64,000 nt of DNA from Dactylellina haptotyla (taxonomy: Eukaryota; Ascomycota; Orbiliomycetes; Orbiliales; Orbiliaceae). This document shows positions 61,960-64,000 of this stretch, piece by piece. Numbering within the stretch: the first letter of the stretch is position 1; each line of letters starts with the position of its first letter. The position numbers and the translations under genes are program-made. The stretch lies in the NCBI GenBank assembly GCA_031310005.1, contig CM062381.1, positions 1,736,001-1,800,000 on the forward strand. Direction: 5' to 3'. The notes under the pieces are model-generated. The model was given only the letters and a program-made list of their open reading frames with translations, had not been told where the DNA came from and searched no databases.

Positions 61960-63702
61960 TTCGAATATTCACCTTCACAACATGAGGGCCAAGTCACTAC
62001 AGTGGCTAACATTGGTAAGATGATATCTTGGTCCAAAACAACATTCTTTATACTAATTTTGATTAGGTCTGGCTGATGCCTTGTTGGCTACTAAGCCTTC
62101 ACCATGGACAAAAACCATGATGAAGTTGTATTTCTTCTTGCTGGTGGCCTTCTTAAACTCATGTATCAACGGTTATGATGGCTCGTTGATGAGTGGTATT
62201 AATGTCATGCCCTACTATCAGAAGTATGACCACGCATTCTAAAATTCCCTACTTGAAACTCAGATTTGCTAACATCTAAAAGATACTTCGGTATGAAAGA
62301 CAAAGGTTTAGAAACGGGTTTGGTTTTCTGCATGTACACCATCGGTAACATTGTTGGTTCCTTTTTCGCCGGCCCATTCACAGATTGGTGGGGCCGTAGA
62401 TGGGGAATGTTCATCGGTGCCTCTGTTATTATCCTTGGTACTTGCGTCCAGGCGCCAGCCACCAGCAAGGCAATGTTTATTGGTGGCCGTTTCGTTCTTG
62501 GTTTCGGAGTGGCAATCACATCCACTGCTGGTCCCTCTTACGTCGCTGAGATGGCACATCCCGCGTGGAGAGGTACATTGACTGGTCTCTACAATACTTT
62601 CTGGTTCGTCGGTGGTATTCCAGCCACGTGGACCTTGTACGGAACGAATAAGCTCGCAAGCGATCTCTCCTGGAGACTTCCTATCTGGCTTCAGGCTGTT
62701 GCCTCTGGTCTTGTTGTGTTAGGCGCTCTCTTCTGCCCAGAGACGCCGCGATGGCTCATTTCCAACGACCGTCATGAGGAGGCCATCCAAGTCCTCACCA
62801 AGTACCACGGAAACGGTGATCGCAACTCTGCTATTGTTCTTCTCGAATACCGAGAGATGATGGAAGAGATCTACACCGAGGGATCCGACAAACGCTGGTG
62901 GGATTACTCCGAACTCGTTGGTTCTAAGCCAGCGTTGTGGAGAATGTCTTGCGTTATCGGAATGGCCATGTTTTCTCAACTCTCTGGTAACGGTCCAGTG
63001 TCATACTTCATGCCGATCCTCCTCCAGAACCTAGGCATCAAAGATGTTAAGACCCAGCTCATGTACAACGCTGTCCTTAACGTCCTCTCCTTTTTCGTCG
63101 CTACGATTGGTGCTCGATTCACCGATGGTCTCGGTCGTAGACCGGTCCTTCTGATTGGAACGTCACTCTTCGTGTTCATTTGGACTATGATCACTGTCCT
63201 TACTGGTCTTTACGGTTCTGAGGGTGATTCTAATGTCGCAGGTGGTAGAGCGGCGATCGCTTTCATCTACATGTTTGGTATTACCTACTCCTTCGCCTAC
63301 ACTCCTCTCCAAGCTTTATACCCAGTCGAGTGTCTTTCGTATGAAACTCGCGCGAAGGGTATGGGTATCTACAACTTGGCAGTCAATATTGCAGGTGTTA
63401 TTAATACCTTCGTTATTCCTGTGGCTTTCGCGGCTATCGGATGGAAGCTCTACTTCCTCTACATTGCTTGGGACTTCTTCGAGGTCATTTGCATTTATTT
63501 CATGTGAGTTCTCCCGATTAAAACACCTTTCTGAGACAAGTCTTCTAACACAACGCTCAATAGTTTCGTCGAAACGAAGGACAGAACACTCGAAGAGATC
63601 AGCGAGATCTTTGATGCTCCATATCCAAAACAGAAATCACTACAGAAGCACATTATCGTGATCACAGACCGAGGTATCCTAGACAAAGGATACGAGCAAT
63701 GA
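61960..63702 (+). CDS. MFS sugar porter (hexose/lactose/cellodextrin type), 5' end unresolved
   Basis: Exons 61960-62014, 62067-62223, 62283-63503 and 63564-63702 encode 523 residues; an upstream start exon is missing. A GTAAGG donor at 61892 joins well to the acceptor at 61959 (68 nt), but no ATG-bearing exon could be connected. Sugar-porter signatures: FLNSCINGYDGSLM in the first membrane segment, TDWWGRRWG in the loop after segment 2, PETPRWL in the central loop, TDGLGRRP, PVECLSYETRAKG and FVETKDRTLEE at the end. About 12 membrane segments are expected. The NGYDGSLM block fits the lactose permease / cellodextrin transporter branch more than the plain hexose branch. Proton-linked uptake of a mono- or disaccharide at the plasma membrane is inferred. 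The nearby cytosolic GH1 would match a disaccharide. Confidence 0.85.
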
Positions 63703-64000
63703 TTGCGTTAATATCTCTCTTAACGGCCGTTACTTTCTTCTATGTGCATTCTTTTTCTCTTTGGTATGAGGGTTTCTTGGAGGGAAAAGTTTCCAGCCTT
63801 TCTTGTTTCAAAAGCTTCTTCTCTGCGGGCGAGAAATATGTTTTTGCATCTCCATCGTTCGTTATGTGCAGGACACCCGACGGATTTACCAAGAGTTTTC
63901 AAAACTTCTACGACACCGAAAATCCTCTCCTCCACACGATAAGCGCTACGTTTCTCACCGTCCTCATAGCAGCGGCGGATGCAATTAACACTTGCTAACG
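63703..64000. other. 3' flank of the sugar porter
   Basis: No gene recognised in the last 298 bases; the short frames are not supported. Confidence 0.5.

Overview
The window is a piece of a filamentous ascomycete (Pezizomycotina) genome. The evidence is short spliceosomal introns with GTAAGT-type donors, CTAAC-like branch sites and YAG acceptors, together with fungal families (Zn2Cys6/C2H2 and bZIP-DUF3425 regulators, Ral2-type kelch-BTB, Rab4 with a serine-rich insert, xylitol dehydrogenase, GH1, MFS sugar porter). I cannot name the genus. Gene models below were spliced by eye from the sequence. Exon coordinates are given in each entry.

Positions 1-25,200 are a gene-dense housekeeping block: a C2H2 + Zn2Cys6 transcription factor cut by the left edge (-); an MTH1-like NUDIX hydrolase split by a 1.6 kb intron (+); a kelch-BTB protein (-); the four-exon RNA polymerase subunit gene RPB10 (-), which has no long ORF; the t-UTP ribosome-biogenesis gene NAN1/UTP17 (+), sharing a 297 bp divergent promoter with RPB10; a Rab4-type GTPase (-); a small protein with two SUMO-interaction-like motifs (+); and a 483-residue disordered protein (-).

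Positions 25,200-36,400 hold no gene I can support. The last 6 kb are AT-rich and full of stops, as in decayed repeats. From 36.4 kb on, genes are scattered in such DNA: a bZIP regulator (-), an orphan 377-residue ORF (-), and a six-exon secreted cysteine-rich prepro-protein with a Kex2 site whose introns are all in phase 0 (-).

Positions 48-64 kb form a loose carbohydrate patch: an NAD xylitol dehydrogenase (+), a short-chain dehydrogenase related to L-rhamnose dehydrogenase (+), an intracellular GH1 beta-glucosidase (-) and a sugar porter (+). The dehydrogenase is the most unusual gene in the window. It carries a long N-terminal extension that looks like a retrotransposon gag domain, its catalytic Tyr is Asn, and a 400-codon ORF lies directly upstream in the same frame, separated only by one TGA. 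The transporter, GH1 and xylitol dehydrogenase would fit import and intracellular breakdown of beta-glucosides or pentose-containing sugars; that link is inference from position.
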